The position numbers and the translations under genes were made by a program. The notes under the pieces are model-generated. The model was not told the DNA's origin, did no database searches, and saw only the letters and a program-made list of their open reading frames with translations. A DNA stretch of 64,000 nt from Pseudomonas vancouverensis (lineage in GTDB: Bacteria; Pseudomonadota; Gammaproteobacteria; Pseudomonadales; Pseudomonadaceae): contig NZ_RRZK01000032.1 of assembly GCF_004348895.1 (NCBI RefSeq), positions 186,001-250,000 on the forward strand. The letters run 5' to 3'. Positions 45,530-54,830 of the stretch are shown here, piece after piece (within the stretch, counting starts at the first letter, position 1; each line of letters opens with the position of its first letter).

Positions 45530-48121
45530 TTACACCGCAGGCGCCGTTTGCGACTCGACGGCCGGTTTCGGCAGCGACGAGAGGAACGCCATGATCAGCG
45601 CTGCGACGTATGGCAGCGACTGCACCAGCAACATGGTGACCCAGAAGCGCATGTCGTTGCTCGGCAGGCCCTGCACCAGGAAGATCCCCAGCGCCGCGCC
45701 CCACAACAGCAACATGATGAACATCTCCTCACGGGCTTCCGAGATCGCCACCCAGAAGCCGTGGTTGTCGGCGTTTTTCGGGGTGCGGAAGAACGGAATA
45801 CTGCTGGTGAAGAAACCGTACAGCACCGCTTTGGCGATGGTATGCGACAGCGCCAGCCCGGCCAGCGCCGCGCAGAAGGCGTCCTTGAGATTGACCCCGA
45901 CCGCACGACGGTAGAGGAAAAGGATCTTGGCGACCTTGAACACGAACAGCGCCAAGGGCGGGATCGCGAAAATCAACAGCGGCGGATCGACCCGTTGCGG
46001 CACGATGATCATCGCTGCCGACCACAACAGGGCGCCAACGGTGAAGAAGATGTTCATGCCATCGGCCACCCATGGCAGCCAGCCGGCGAGGAAGTGATAA
46101 CGCTGGCCACGGGTCAGTTGGGTGTCCTTGCCGCGCAGCAGGCTGGCGGTGTGACGCTTGATGATCTGAATCGCCCCGTAGGCCCAGCGGAAACGCTGTT
46201 TCTTGAAGTCGATGAAGGTATCGGGCATCAGGCCCTTGCCGTAGCTGTCGTGGTAGTACGCCGCCGACAGGCCTTTCTCGAACACGCGCAGGCCCAGCTC
46301 GGCGTCTTCACAGATGCACCAGTCGGCCCAGCCCAGTTCCTCGAGCACTGAGCGGCGGGTCATGGTCATGGTGCCGTGCTGGATGATCGCATCGCGGTCG
46401 TTGCGAGTGACCATGCCGATGTGGAAGAAGCCTTTGTATTCCGCATAGCAGAGCTTCTTGAAGGTGCTTTCGTTCTGGTCGCGATAATCCTGCGGCGACT
46501 GCACCACGGCGATCTTCGGATCGGCGAAGTGCGGCACCATGTGCTTGAGCCAGTTGGGGTGCACGCAGTAGTCGGAGTCGATCACCGCGATCACTTCGGC
46601 ATCCTTGGCGGTGTGCGGAATCAGGTAGTTCAGCGCGCCGCCCTTGAAGCCGGCCAAAGGCGCGACGTGGAAGAACTTGAAGCGCGGGCCGAGGGTTGCG
46701 CAGTAGTCGCGCACCGGTTCCCAGACCGCCGGGTCCTTGGTGTTGTTGTCGATGATCAGGACTTCGAAGTCCGGGTAATCGAGGTTGGCCAGGGCATTGA
46801 GGGTCTGTTTGACCATCTCCGGCGGCTCGTTGTAGCAGGGCACGTGGATCGAGACTTTCGGTCTGTAGTCCGAATCCCCCACCACAGGTAGGAATTCACG
46901 TCGACGCTTGTGGGTCCACACCGCTTCGGCCAGTTCATGGGCCTCGGTCAGCAGCACGATGAACACCCCGAGTGCACCGAGGGCGAGCAGGAAGCCCACC
47001 GTCAGGCTGAACCAGGTGCTGTACTGCTGGCTGTAGTCGTAGCCGATCCACACCAGCACCGAACCGCAGAGGAAGGCGATGAAGGTCAGAAAGGTGCGGC
47101 CACGCTGGCGCAGGGCCGAGCCGTCGATCATCAGCAGGGTCAGGGACAGCAGGGCCAGGACCACCGAACCGATGGCCAGCACGCGCCATTGCGGAATGGC
47201 GACAACCGGGCCTTCAAAGTTGAATTTCTGCTGACGTGCGGCGTTGAACACGCCCCAGTAGGCGCCCACGGAGCCTTCGTCGCTGGCTTTCCATGGCTGG
47301 TCGAAGGCTTCGATCACGAAGTAGTTGAAGCCCTGGCGATTGAGCTTGTTGACCAGGGTACGCAAGTAAATCGCCTGGTCGGCGGGCGAGGCATCGGCGC
47401 CACCGCGCATGCGACCGTTGCTCGGCCAGCCCACTTCGGACAGCAGCAGCGGTTTTTTCGGGAACAGCTTTTTCAGGTCGCGGGCGCGGTCGAGAACGAA
47501 CTGACCGGCCTTGTCCACCGGGATGAATTCCCAGTAAGGCAGCACGTGCGCGGCGATCAGGTCGACGTGCTTGGCCAGTTCCGGGTGTTCTTCCCAGACG
47601 TGCCACTGCTCGGACGTGGTCACCGGCACCTTTACGGCAGCGCGGACGCGGTCGAGCATCACGCTCAGGTCGGCGGCGGTGATTTCCTTGCGGAAGATCG
47701 CCTCGTTGCCGACCACCACACGCACCACACTGCGGGTGGTATTGGCCAGCTCGATGGCGCGCTGGATTTCCCGTTCGTTGCGTTCCTGATCGGGGCTGAT
47801 CCAGATCCCCAGGGTGACGCGCAGGCCAAATTCTTCTGCCAGTTTCGGAATGTCCTGCAACGTACCGTCAACCGAGTAGATGCGGATGTTGTCCGTCAGC
47901 TTGCTCATGATTTCCAGGTCGCGACGCATCTGATCATCCGTCGGGTACTGGTCTTTCTGTGGATACTGGCCCTGCTGGAAGGGCGAGTAGGAGAAGCCGG
48001 AGATCTGCTCCGGCCAGTTCGGTGCGGAGACCGGGCGGTTGATCAGCGCCCAGAAGCCGGTAAACAAGGCAGCGATGGCGAGCACCACCACCAGGTTGAG
48101 TCCAAATTTACGCGATGACAT
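45530..48121 (-). CDS. ndvB: Beta-glucan synthase NdvB (GH17-GT2 fusion)
   Basis: An 863-residue inner-membrane glucosyltransferase. After an N-terminal membrane helix (about residues 8-28) comes a GH17-like domain with both catalytic glutamates (Glu140 in VGNEA, Glu229 in SEVGWPS). Two to three membrane helices follow, then a GT2 domain with IDSDYC, ICEDAELGLR and KKQRFRW, and further C-terminal membrane helices. This is the architecture of P. aeruginosa NdvB, which makes periplasmic beta-1,3-linked cyclic glucans involved in biofilm antibiotic tolerance; there too it neighbours dapE. The ATG at 48121 is used. An upstream TTG is in frame but less likely. Confidence 0.92.
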   Translation of the reverse strand: MSSRKFGLNLVVVLAIAALFTGFWALINRPVSAPNWPEQISGFSYSPFQQGQYPQKDQYPTDDQMRRDLEIMSKLTDNIRIYSVDGTLQDIPKLAEEFGLRVTLGIWISPDQERNEREIQRAIELANTTRSVVRVVVGNEAIFRKEITAADLSVMLDRVRAAVKVPVTTSEQWHVWEEHPELAKHVDLIAAHVLPYWEFIPVDKAGQFVLDRARDLKKLFPKKPLLLSEVGWPSNGRMRGGADASPADQAIYLRTLVNKLNRQGFNYFVIEAFDQPWKASDEGSVGAYWGVFNAARQQKFNFEGPVVAIPQWRVLAIGSVVLALLSLTLLMIDGSALRQRGRTFLTFIAFLCGSVLVWIGYDYSQQYSTWFSLTVGFLLALGALGVFIVLLTEAHELAEAVWTHKRRREFLPVVGDSDYRPKVSIHVPCYNEPPEMVKQTLNALANLDYPDFEVLIIDNNTKDPAVWEPVRDYCATLGPRFKFFHVAPLAGFKGGALNYLIPHTAKDAEVIAVIDSDYCVHPNWLKHMVPHFADPKIAVVQSPQDYRDQNESTFKKLCYAEYKGFFHIGMVTRNDRDAIIQHGTMTMTRRSVLEELGWADWCICEDAELGLRVFEKGLSAAYYHDSYGKGLMPDTFIDFKKQRFRWAYGAIQIIKRHTASLLRGKDTQLTRGQRYHFLAGWLPWVADGMNIFFTVGALLWSAAMIIVPQRVDPPLLIFAIPPLALFVFKVAKILFLYRRAVGVNLKDAFCAALAGLALSHTIAKAVLYGFFTSSIPFFRTPKNADNHGFWVAISEAREEMFIMLLLWGAALGIFLVQGLPSNDMRFWVTMLLVQSLPYVAALIMAFLSSLPKPAVESQTAPAV

Positions 48122-48350
48122 GGCTATTTCGGGTTCCAAAGGCTGTGGAACTAAGGGGCGGTCGGCGGCTGGCCGCCACAGGGGCAGGGGGCGCGCATCC
48201 TACACTGGGCATTCTCTGGTCGTACAGCAGACAGAGAATTGCCGGACATTGGGCAGTTTACTTTCGCATAAGTTCTTACACTTGTAGCTTGATGCTTAAA
48301 ACTTGCGACGGGGTCGTCCATAATGCGCGCCGGTTTTTGAGGTGATGGTC

Positions 48351-49163
48351 ATGAGTACAGAAGATCCACGGTTTGCCGGCATCGCCCGTTTGTATGGCAT
48401 TGAAGGTCTGGAGCGCTTGCGCGCGGCACATGTGGCGATCGTGGGCGTCGGTGGCGTGGGGTCGTGGGCGGCGGAAGCCATCGCCCGATGCGGCGTGGGC
48501 GAGATTTCCCTGTTTGACCTGGACGATGTCTGCGTCAGCAACGCCAACCGTCAGTTGCATGCGCTGGACAGCACGGTCGGCAAGCCCAAGGTCGAGGTGA
48601 TGGCTGAGCGCTTGCGCGGGATCAATCCCGATTGCACGGTGCATGCGGTGCCGGACTTCGTGACGCGCGAGACCATGGCCGAGTACATCACGCCGAACAT
48701 CGATTGCGTGATCGACTGCATCGACAGCGTGAACGCCAAGGCTGCGCTGATCGCTTGGTGCAAGCGCCGCAAGATCCAGATCATTACCACCGGCGGCGCG
48801 GGTGGTCAGATCGACCCGACGCTGATTCAGGTCTGCGACCTGAACCGTACCTTCAACGATCCACTGGCTTCGAAAGTGCGCTCAACCTTGCGTCGCGACT
48901 ATGGCTTCTCTCGCACCGTGACCCGTCACTACAGCGTGCCGTGCGTGTTTTCCACCGAGCAACTGCGTTACCCGAAGCCGGATGGCAGCATCTGCCTGCA
49001 GAAGAGTTTTGTCGGGGATGGCGTGAAGCTCGACTGCGCCGGCGGTTTTGGCGCGGTGATGATGGTGACGGCGACCTTCGGCATGGTCGCGGCGACCAAG
49101 GCTGTGGACAAGATAGTCGCGGGTGTGCGGCGGCCGGCGGAAAAACTCAAGCCAGCTTTATAG
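48351..49163 (+). CDS. tcdA: tRNA threonylcarbamoyladenosine dehydratase TcdA
   Basis: A 270-residue E1-like (ThiF/MoeB fold) enzyme that cyclises t6A to ct6A in tRNA at the expense of ATP. The nucleotide-binding glycine motif is VGVGGVGSWAAEA and the C-terminal block is KSFVGDGVKLDC. GAGGTG lies 6 bases upstream of the ATG at 48351; in-frame starts at 48342 and 48345 would give slightly longer versions. In E. coli it (CsdL) is encoded with csdA-csdE, which here lie just downstream on the other strand. Confidence 0.93.
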   Translation: MSTEDPRFAGIARLYGIEGLERLRAAHVAIVGVGGVGSWAAEAIARCGVGEISLFDLDDVCVSNANRQLHALDSTVGKPKVEVMAERLRGINPDCTVHAVPDFVTRETMAEYITPNIDCVIDCIDSVNAKAALIAWCKRRKIQIITTGGAGGQIDPTLIQVCDLNRTFNDPLASKVRSTLRRDYGFSRTVTRHYSVPCVFSTEQLRYPKPDGSICLQKSFVGDGVKLDCAGGFGAVMMVTATFGMVAATKAVDKIVAGVRRPAEKLKPAL

Positions 49164-49389
49164 GGTTGCCTAGACTTGCCTTATCGCAGGACGCCTTGCA
49201 ACTTTGTCGTGCCGTCCAGATTGTCCCGGTGAGCTTGTCTCTTGTTTAATGGCACACAAATCCAGTTACCTCTGAATCCTTCGTTGATAACTGAAAACTC
49301 CCACTTTGCGCACAAGCATTTCCTGCATCGACTGACGTACTGCTTCATTTAACTTGGTGGCTCACATCAAACCATGCAGGAAATGATAA

Positions 49390-49662
49390 ATGGCGATTCA
49401 CCAGATTCTTTTGACAGCAAACGACTTCGATAAAAATGGCTACCCGGACGCGGTTGTCATTGAGTTTCGACATAATGTTGAAGACGAACCCAATTACAGC
49501 ACGATAGCTGTTGATCACGACGAAGACGGACGCACGGTCTTAAGGCTGCGGGCCGATCTAAATGAAGACGGAAACTCCGACATCGATGAGCAGGCGGCCT
49601 TGATCTCCTTGGCCGATAACTTTTTGACGATTTACCGTCTTCAAAAGGATGGCCGGGCGTGA
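49390..49662 (+). CDS. Mini-protein with EF-hand-like calcium loops
   Basis: A 90-residue protein of unknown function. Three acidic loops are visible: DFDKNGYPDAVV (about residue 12), DHDEDG (about 43) and DLNEDGNSDIDE (about 56). The first and last match the EF-hand/dockerin pattern DxDxDGxxD..E, so calcium binding is likely. There is no signal peptide. The gene appears lower in GC than its neighbours and lies alone between tcdA and csdEA. The 226-base gap upstream shows no feature I can name. Confidence 0.72.
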   Translation: MAIHQILLTANDFDKNGYPDAVVIEFRHNVEDEPNYSTIAVDHDEDGRTVLRLRADLNEDGNSDIDEQAALISLADNFLTIYRLQKDGRA

Positions 49663-49691
49663 CGCATTTGTGATGGGTATGTGTTACACCG

Positions 49692-49726
49692 AAAAACCCT
49701 GTTCCTGCTGTAATGGGGCAGGGCTC
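49692..49726 (-). terminator. Possible terminator of csdA-csdE
   Basis: On the minus strand a short stem (ccctg/caggg) with a wide loop is followed by TTTTT, right at the csdE stop. It is weak. Confidence 0.35.
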
Positions 49727-50129
49727 AACCCGCCAGTTCGCGCATTCGTTGCAACACCGCATTCAGTCCGTTGCTACGGGACGACGATAACTGCCGCGCC
49801 AAACCCAACTGATTGAACCAGCCCGCCAGATCCACCTGCAGCAATTCGGCCGCTGACAAGCCATTGACCCGCGCCAGCAGCAACGCCACCAGGCCGCGAA
49901 TCAAGCGCGCATCACTGTTGGCGCTGAACTGCCAATGACCCTCGCGCAACTCACCCACCAGCCATACCTGGCTTTCGCAGCCGTGCACGCGGTTGGCCTC
50001 GCACATCTGCTCATCAGCCAAGGGCGGCAGGCGCTCGCCCCACTGCATCAACAGGCGTGCCCGTTGTTCCCAGCCCGGCAGATCCTGAAAGGCTTGCAGT
50101 ACGTTCACGGCTTCAGCGGGCAGGTTCAT
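49725..50129 (-). CDS. csdE: SufE-family sulfur acceptor CsdE
   Basis: A 134-residue SufE-fold protein that accepts persulfide sulfur from the cysteine desulfurase on its conserved cysteine (VHGCESQVWL, about residue 50). It overlaps csdA by 4 bases (ATGA), as expected for the pair. Confidence 0.93.
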   Translation of the reverse strand: MNLPAEAVNVLQAFQDLPGWEQRARLLMQWGERLPPLADEQMCEANRVHGCESQVWLVGELREGHWQFSANSDARLIRGLVALLLARVNGLSAAELLQVDLAGWFNQLGLARQLSSSRSNGLNAVLQRMRELAG

Positions 50130-51331
50130 CGCAGCAGCTCCAGTGCTTGATCCAATGCTTCAAAAAAACGCTCCAGATCTTCGGAGTCGTTGTACAGCGC
50201 CAATGACACACGAATCGCGCCGGCCAGTTCGAAGCGCTTGAGCAGCGGCATGGCGCAATGATGCCCGGCACGCACCGCGATCCCCTGTTCTGTCAGCAGA
50301 TGCGCCAGATCCGAGTTATGCACACCATCGACGGTGAAGCTGACCAGCGCCAGTTGCGGCTTGCCCAACAGGCGAATGCCGTTGCGTGCCTGCAGGCCCT
50401 TGAGCAGATAGTCGTGCAACGCGGCTTCGTGGGCGGACACGGCCTCCTGATCGAGCCCGTTCAGGTAGTCGAGCGTTGCCCCCAGACCGATCACGCTGGC
50501 AATCGGTGGCGTTCCTGCCTCGAAACCGAGCGGCGCAGGGCGAAAGCGGGCGTCGTGGTAATTGGCGTCCAGCACCATCTCACCGCCGAATTGCCACGGA
50601 CGCAGTTGTTGCAGCGCTTCGTTCCGGCCAAACAACACCCCCAGGCCGTCGGGACCATAGAGCTTGTGGCTGGAAAATACGTAGAAGTCGCAGCCCAGCG
50701 CTTGCACATCGTGACGACCATGGACCACGCCTTGCGCGCCGTCGATCACCGTCAGCGCATTGTGGGCTCTGGCCAGCGCCAGCAGATCCGGCAGCGGCTG
50801 CCATACGCCCAGTACGTTGGACAACTGGCTGACCGCCAGCAGGCGCGTGCGCGGACCGATCAAGTCGTTGGCAGCCACCAGATCGATGACGCCGTCGGCA
50901 TCCAGGGGCAGGATCAGCAGTTTCAGGTCGTGACGCTGGGCCAGTTGTTGCCACGGCAACAAGTTGGCGTGATGCTCCAGGGCGCTGATGACAATCTCGT
51001 CGCCCGGGTTGAATAGATGCTCCAGGCCATAGGCCAGGAGGTTCAGCGCGGAGGTCGCGCCGTGGGTAAAGATGATCTGCCCGCAGTCACCCGTGTTGAG
51101 CCATTGCGCGGCTTTACGCCGGCTGTCCTCGAACGCCTGGGTGGCGTGGGCACCGGGCAAGTGCTGCGCACGATGCACATTGGCTGCGCCATTGGCGTAG
51201 TAATGCGTCAGGGCATCGAGCAGGGCTTGGGGTTTTTGCGTGGTGGCGGCGTTGTCCAGATAGGTCTGGTCTTGCCGTTGCAGGGCGGCGATGGCCGGAA
51301 AATCGGCGCGCCAGGGGGAGGCAATCATCAT
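50126..51331 (-). CDS. csdA: Cysteine desulfurase CsdA
   Basis: A 401-residue PLP-dependent enzyme of the group II (SufS/CsdA) type that mobilises sulfur from cysteine. The PLP lysine is in SSHKLYGPDG and the active-site cysteine in RAGHHCAMP. It has YLDNAATTQKP near the N-terminus. Adjacent ATG codons at 51331 and 51328 are alternatives. It forms an operon with csdE. Confidence 0.93.
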   Translation of the reverse strand: MMIASPWRADFPAIAALQRQDQTYLDNAATTQKPQALLDALTHYYANGAANVHRAQHLPGAHATQAFEDSRRKAAQWLNTGDCGQIIFTHGATSALNLLAYGLEHLFNPGDEIVISALEHHANLLPWQQLAQRHDLKLLILPLDADGVIDLVAANDLIGPRTRLLAVSQLSNVLGVWQPLPDLLALARAHNALTVIDGAQGVVHGRHDVQALGCDFYVFSSHKLYGPDGLGVLFGRNEALQQLRPWQFGGEMVLDANYHDARFRPAPLGFEAGTPPIASVIGLGATLDYLNGLDQEAVSAHEAALHDYLLKGLQARNGIRLLGKPQLALVSFTVDGVHNSDLAHLLTEQGIAVRAGHHCAMPLLKRFELAGAIRVSLALYNDSEDLERFFEALDQALELLR

Positions 51332-51372
51332 GTGTTCAGCCCTGTGAACTTGGGCGGATGCACACCGGACCA

Positions 51373-51446
51373 TGTGGGAGCGAGCTTGCTCGCGATGGCG
51401 TCCGTAAGGCCGCCAGAAAGCATCGCGAGCAAACTCGCTCCTACAG
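51373..51446. repeat. REPIN of gagcttgctcgcgatggcg type
   Basis: A compact inverted pair tgtgggagcgagcttgctcg / cgagcaaactcgctcctaca between dapD and csdA. Confidence 0.85.
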
Positions 51447-51459
51447 GTGCCTGCGGCAC

Positions 51460-52494
51460 TTAGTTGTGAGCGTGCAGCGCTTCGTTCAGTTCGATGGCCG
51501 ACTTGTGGGTCTTGCATTCCACGGCGCCGGTCTGCGAATTGCGACGGAACAGCAGGTCGGATTGACCGGCCAGGTCACGGGCCTTCACCACCTTGACCAG
51601 TTGGTTGTTCTCGTCCAGCAGGGCCACTTTGGTACCGGCGGTCACGTACAGGCCCGACTCCACGGTGTTGCGGTCCCCCAATGGAATGCCGATGCCGGCG
51701 TTGGCGCCGATCAGGCAGCCTTCGCCGACCTTGATCACGATGTTGCCGCCACCCGACAGGGTGCCCATGGTCGAGCAACCGCCGCCCAGGTCCGAACCCT
51801 TGCCGACGAACACGCCGGCTGATACGCGGCCTTCGATCATGCCCGGGCCTTCGGTGCCAGCGTTGAAGTTGACGAAACCTTCGTGCATCACGGTGGTGCC
51901 TTCGCCGACATAAGCGCCCAGGCGGATACGCGAGGCATCAGCGATACGCACGCCGGCCGGTACCACGTAGTCGGTCATTTTCGGGAACTTGTCCACCGAG
52001 AACACTTCCAGCAGCTCGCCACGCAGACGGGCTTCGAGTTGATGCTCGGCCAGTTCGGCCAGATCGATCGCGCCCTGGCTGGTCCAGGCCACGTTTGGCA
52101 GCAGCGGGAAGATGCCGGCCAGGTTCAGGCCGTGCGGCTTGACCAGGCGATGGCTGAGCAGGTGCAGCTTGAGGTACGCCTCCGGGGTCGACGACAACTG
52201 GGCGTCCTCGGCCAGCAGGGTCGCGACCAGCGGCTTGTGGCTTTCGGCCAGACGGGTCAGCAGGGCAGCCTGGGCAGCGTCGACGCCTTTCAGGGCTTCA
52301 GCCAGTTGCGAAGCCTGGGCTGTGCTGAACGCGATGGCCTGGTTGCCTTCGCTGTAACCGAGGATCGGCGCGATGGCAGCGACGATTTCTGCCGATGGCT
52401 TGAGCAGAGGGGCGGCGTAGAACACTTCCAGCCACGCGCCTTGACGATTTTGGGTGCCGACGCCGAAGGCCAGGCTGAACAGGGTATTGGACAT
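51460..52494 (-). CDS. dapD: Tetrahydrodipicolinate N-succinyltransferase
   Basis: A 344-residue enzyme of the succinylase branch of lysine/diaminopimelate synthesis. It is of the longer DapD class found in Pseudomonas, with an N-terminal domain (MSNTLFSLAFGVGTQNR) and a left-handed beta-helix built of hexapeptide repeats (GRVSAGVFVGKGSDLGGGCS, GEGCLIGANAGIGI). It is transcribed after the ArsC-like gene with a 32-base gap. Confidence 0.95.
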   Translation of the reverse strand: MSNTLFSLAFGVGTQNRQGAWLEVFYAAPLLKPSAEIVAAIAPILGYSEGNQAIAFSTAQASQLAEALKGVDAAQAALLTRLAESHKPLVATLLAEDAQLSSTPEAYLKLHLLSHRLVKPHGLNLAGIFPLLPNVAWTSQGAIDLAELAEHQLEARLRGELLEVFSVDKFPKMTDYVVPAGVRIADASRIRLGAYVGEGTTVMHEGFVNFNAGTEGPGMIEGRVSAGVFVGKGSDLGGGCSTMGTLSGGGNIVIKVGEGCLIGANAGIGIPLGDRNTVESGLYVTAGTKVALLDENNQLVKVVKARDLAGQSDLLFRRNSQTGAVECKTHKSAIELNEALHAHN

Positions 52495-52526
52495 GTTGAT
52501 ACCTCTAACAAATTGGAACGGGCTGC

Positions 52527-52889
52527 TTACTTGAGAGCGGCCGCGTAGATATCTGGCTTGAAGCCAATCAGGGTTCGGTCACCGAGATCGAGCACCGGGC
52601 GCTTGATCATCGAGGGTTGTGCGAGCATCAGTTCAATGGCTTTCGACTGGTCGAGATCGGCTTTGCGTTCGTCATCGAGCTTGCGAAAGGTGGTGCCTGC
52701 ACGGTTCAACACGGTTTGCCAGCCGTGCTCGTCGCACCACTGGGTCAGGTGTTCACGGTCGATGCCGGCGCTCTTGTAATCATGGAAGTCATAGCTGACT
52801 GCGTGTTCATCGAGCCAGGTGCGCGCCTTTTTCATGGTGTCGCAGGCCTTGATGCCGAAAAGGTGCAACGTTTTGCTTGAAACGGTCAA
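52527..52889 (-). CDS. ArsC/Spx-family reductase-like protein (YffB type)
   Basis: A 120-residue thioredoxin-fold protein of the ArsC/YffB/Spx family. The single catalytic-type cysteine is in GIKACDTMKKA (about residue 17), without the CXXC of thioredoxins, and KRPVLDLGD is typical of the family. No ATG is suitably placed. A TTG at 52887-52889 with AAGGGGG eight bases upstream is the best start. It is probably not arsenate reductase; E. coli yffB is likewise next to a dap gene (dapE). It precedes dapD on the same strand. Confidence 0.85.
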   Translation of the reverse strand: MTVSSKTLHLFGIKACDTMKKARTWLDEHAVSYDFHDYKSAGIDREHLTQWCDEHGWQTVLNRAGTTFRKLDDERKADLDQSKAIELMLAQPSMIKRPVLDLGDRTLIGFKPDIYAAALK

Positions 52890-52954
52890 GGAATTGCCCC
52901 CTTTGCAGGTGCCGTGGGTAAAAGGTGAAGGATTATGCCATGGAAGCGCGAATT

Positions 52955-53044
52955 CTGTGGGCGCGAGCTTGCAAGCGATGGCGTTTTGAAATTCAACATG
53001 TGTATTGGCTGAATCAACGACATTGCGAGCCCGTTCGCCCCGCC
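52955..53044. repeat. Decayed REPIN
   Basis: tgtgggcgcgagcttgcaagcgatggcg and its partner cattgcgagcccgttcgccccg resemble a REPIN with several mismatches. Confidence 0.45.
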
Positions 53045-53149
53045 AGGTATTGCGCTGATGGCGGGTGCGACATAGGTGCAACGGCCAGACACAGTCTAAG
53101 CAGCTAATATGGCACTTCAACGCTGTCGATTGTTCGAGACCTTGGCTTT

Positions 53150-54781
53150 ATGCAAACCGCTTATACCGTCCTGATCCTGCTGATGCTGGTCAGCGTTTCA
53201 CGGCTGATCGGACGGGTGATCCCGCTGCCGCTACCCCTGGTGCAGATTGCCGCGGGGGCCTTGCTGGCCTGGCCGACACTGGGCCTGCACGTCGCCCTTG
53301 ACCCGGAACTGTTCCTCTTTCTGTTCCTGCCGCCGCTGCTGTTCTCCGACGGCTGGCGCATGCCCAAACGCGAATTCTGGCATTTACGCGGGCCGATCCT
53401 GACTTTGGCGGTGGGGTTGGTACTGTTTACCGTGGTCGGTGCCGGGTATTTCATCCACTGGCTGCTGCCCGGCGTGCCCCTGGCTGTTGCGTTCGCCCTG
53501 GCGGCCGTGCTGTCGCCGACGGACGCGGTGGCGGTGTCGGCCATTGCCCGTAATCGCCTGCCGACGCCCCTGATGCATATATTGCAGGGCGAGGCGTTGA
53601 TGAACGATGCCTCGGGCCTGGTGACCTTCAAGTTCGCCCTGGTGGCGTCGATCACCGGTGTGTTCTCGCTGGCCAACGCCAGCCTGACATTCGTACTGGT
53701 GGCGGTCGGCGGGCTGGCGGTCGGGGTGGCGTTGAGCTGGCTGGTCGGGCGCCTGCGCGCGTGGATGATCGCCCGTGGCTGGGATGATCCGGCCACTCAC
53801 GTAGTGTTCATGTTGCTGCTGCCGTTTGCCGCCTATGTTTTGGCCGAGCGAGTCGGGGTATCGGGCATCCTCTCGGCGGTGGCGGCGGGGATGATGCAGA
53901 GCTGGCTCGACCTGCTGCCGCGGCAGACCAATACGCGCTTGCTTAATCGCAGCGTCTGGTCACTGCTGGAGTTTGCCTTCAACGGCCTGATCTTCCTGCT
54001 GCTGGGATTGCAGTTGCCGGACATCATCAAGGCCGTGGCCAGTCACGAGACCTCGTTGTGGCCGACCCTGCTGTATCGCGCACTGGACGTGGTGGCGATT
54101 TTTCTGGTGCTGGTGGTGCTTCGGTTTGTCTGGGTGCAGAGCATCTGGCGCTTGTCGGTGCTGTTGCGACGCTTGCGCGGCAAGGGCGACATGACCCAGG
54201 TGCCGACGGCGCGCTCCTGCTGGTTGCTGACAGTGGGGGGCGTCCGCGGGGCGGTGACGCTGGCGGGCGTGATGTCGGTGCCGCTGTTGATGGGTGGTGA
54301 ACTGTTCCCGGAGCGCGACCTGCTGATATTCATCGCAGCCGGGGTGATTTTGTTATCGCTGGTTGCCGCCAGCATTGCCTTGCCGTTGCTGTTGCGCGGG
54401 GTCGATATCAGCCCTGACGAGAGGCGACGTAGCGAAGTTCGCGAAGCCTGGCGCAAAACCGCCGAGGCGGCGATTCATGCGCTGGAAACCGAAGAGGCGA
54501 GCCCGCAGGACGCTGCTGAAGCCGCTCTGGCTGCAGAACTCAAGGCGCGGATCATGTCCGAGTACCGGCATCAACTGGAGGTGTTCAACGACTCGGCCGA
54601 AGCCCAGGCGCTGGCGTTTCAGATGGATTTGCTGGAGCGGCGTCTGCGCTTGAAGGCGCTGCGGGCACAACGTCTGGAACTGTACAGCCTCAGCCGTCAT
54701 CACCAGATTGCCGATGATGTGCTGCGTGAGGTGCTGGGGGAGCTGGATTTGAGCGAGGCCAAGCTTGGCCCGGTGAAATGA
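53150..54781 (+). CDS. Na+/H+ antiporter, CPA1 family
   Basis: A 543-residue membrane protein with about 12 helices in the first 420 residues and a helical cytoplasmic tail (about 425-543). The CPA1 ion-site motifs are SPTDAVAVSAIARN and GEALMNDASGLV, and a conserved helix has GVRGAVTLAGVMSVP. It exchanges monovalent cations for protons, resembling E. coli YjcE. It stands alone on the plus strand. Confidence 0.92.
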   Translation: MQTAYTVLILLMLVSVSRLIGRVIPLPLPLVQIAAGALLAWPTLGLHVALDPELFLFLFLPPLLFSDGWRMPKREFWHLRGPILTLAVGLVLFTVVGAGYFIHWLLPGVPLAVAFALAAVLSPTDAVAVSAIARNRLPTPLMHILQGEALMNDASGLVTFKFALVASITGVFSLANASLTFVLVAVGGLAVGVALSWLVGRLRAWMIARGWDDPATHVVFMLLLPFAAYVLAERVGVSGILSAVAAGMMQSWLDLLPRQTNTRLLNRSVWSLLEFAFNGLIFLLLGLQLPDIIKAVASHETSLWPTLLYRALDVVAIFLVLVVLRFVWVQSIWRLSVLLRRLRGKGDMTQVPTARSCWLLTVGGVRGAVTLAGVMSVPLLMGGELFPERDLLIFIAAGVILLSLVAASIALPLLLRGVDISPDERRRSEVREAWRKTAEAAIHALETEEASPQDAAEAALAAELKARIMSEYRHQLEVFNDSAEAQALAFQMDLLERRLRLKALRAQRLELYSLSRHHQIADDVLREVLGELDLSEAKLGPVK

Positions 54782-54788
54782 CATCCGG

Positions 54789-54820
54789 CCCCTGTAGGAG
54801 CGAGCTTGCTCCTACAGGGG
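54789..54820. repeat. Compact REP hairpin
   Basis: A perfect 13-base stem (cccctgtaggagc/gctcctacagggg) lies between the converging antiporter and dapC genes. It may help end both transcripts. Confidence 0.8.
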
Positions 54821-54830
54821 AGGGCGGTGG

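Noticed and set aside
52527..52889. Arsenate reductase of an arsenic-resistance operon
   Set aside because: No arsB, arsR or arsH nearby; the sequence and the dapD neighbour fit the YffB branch.
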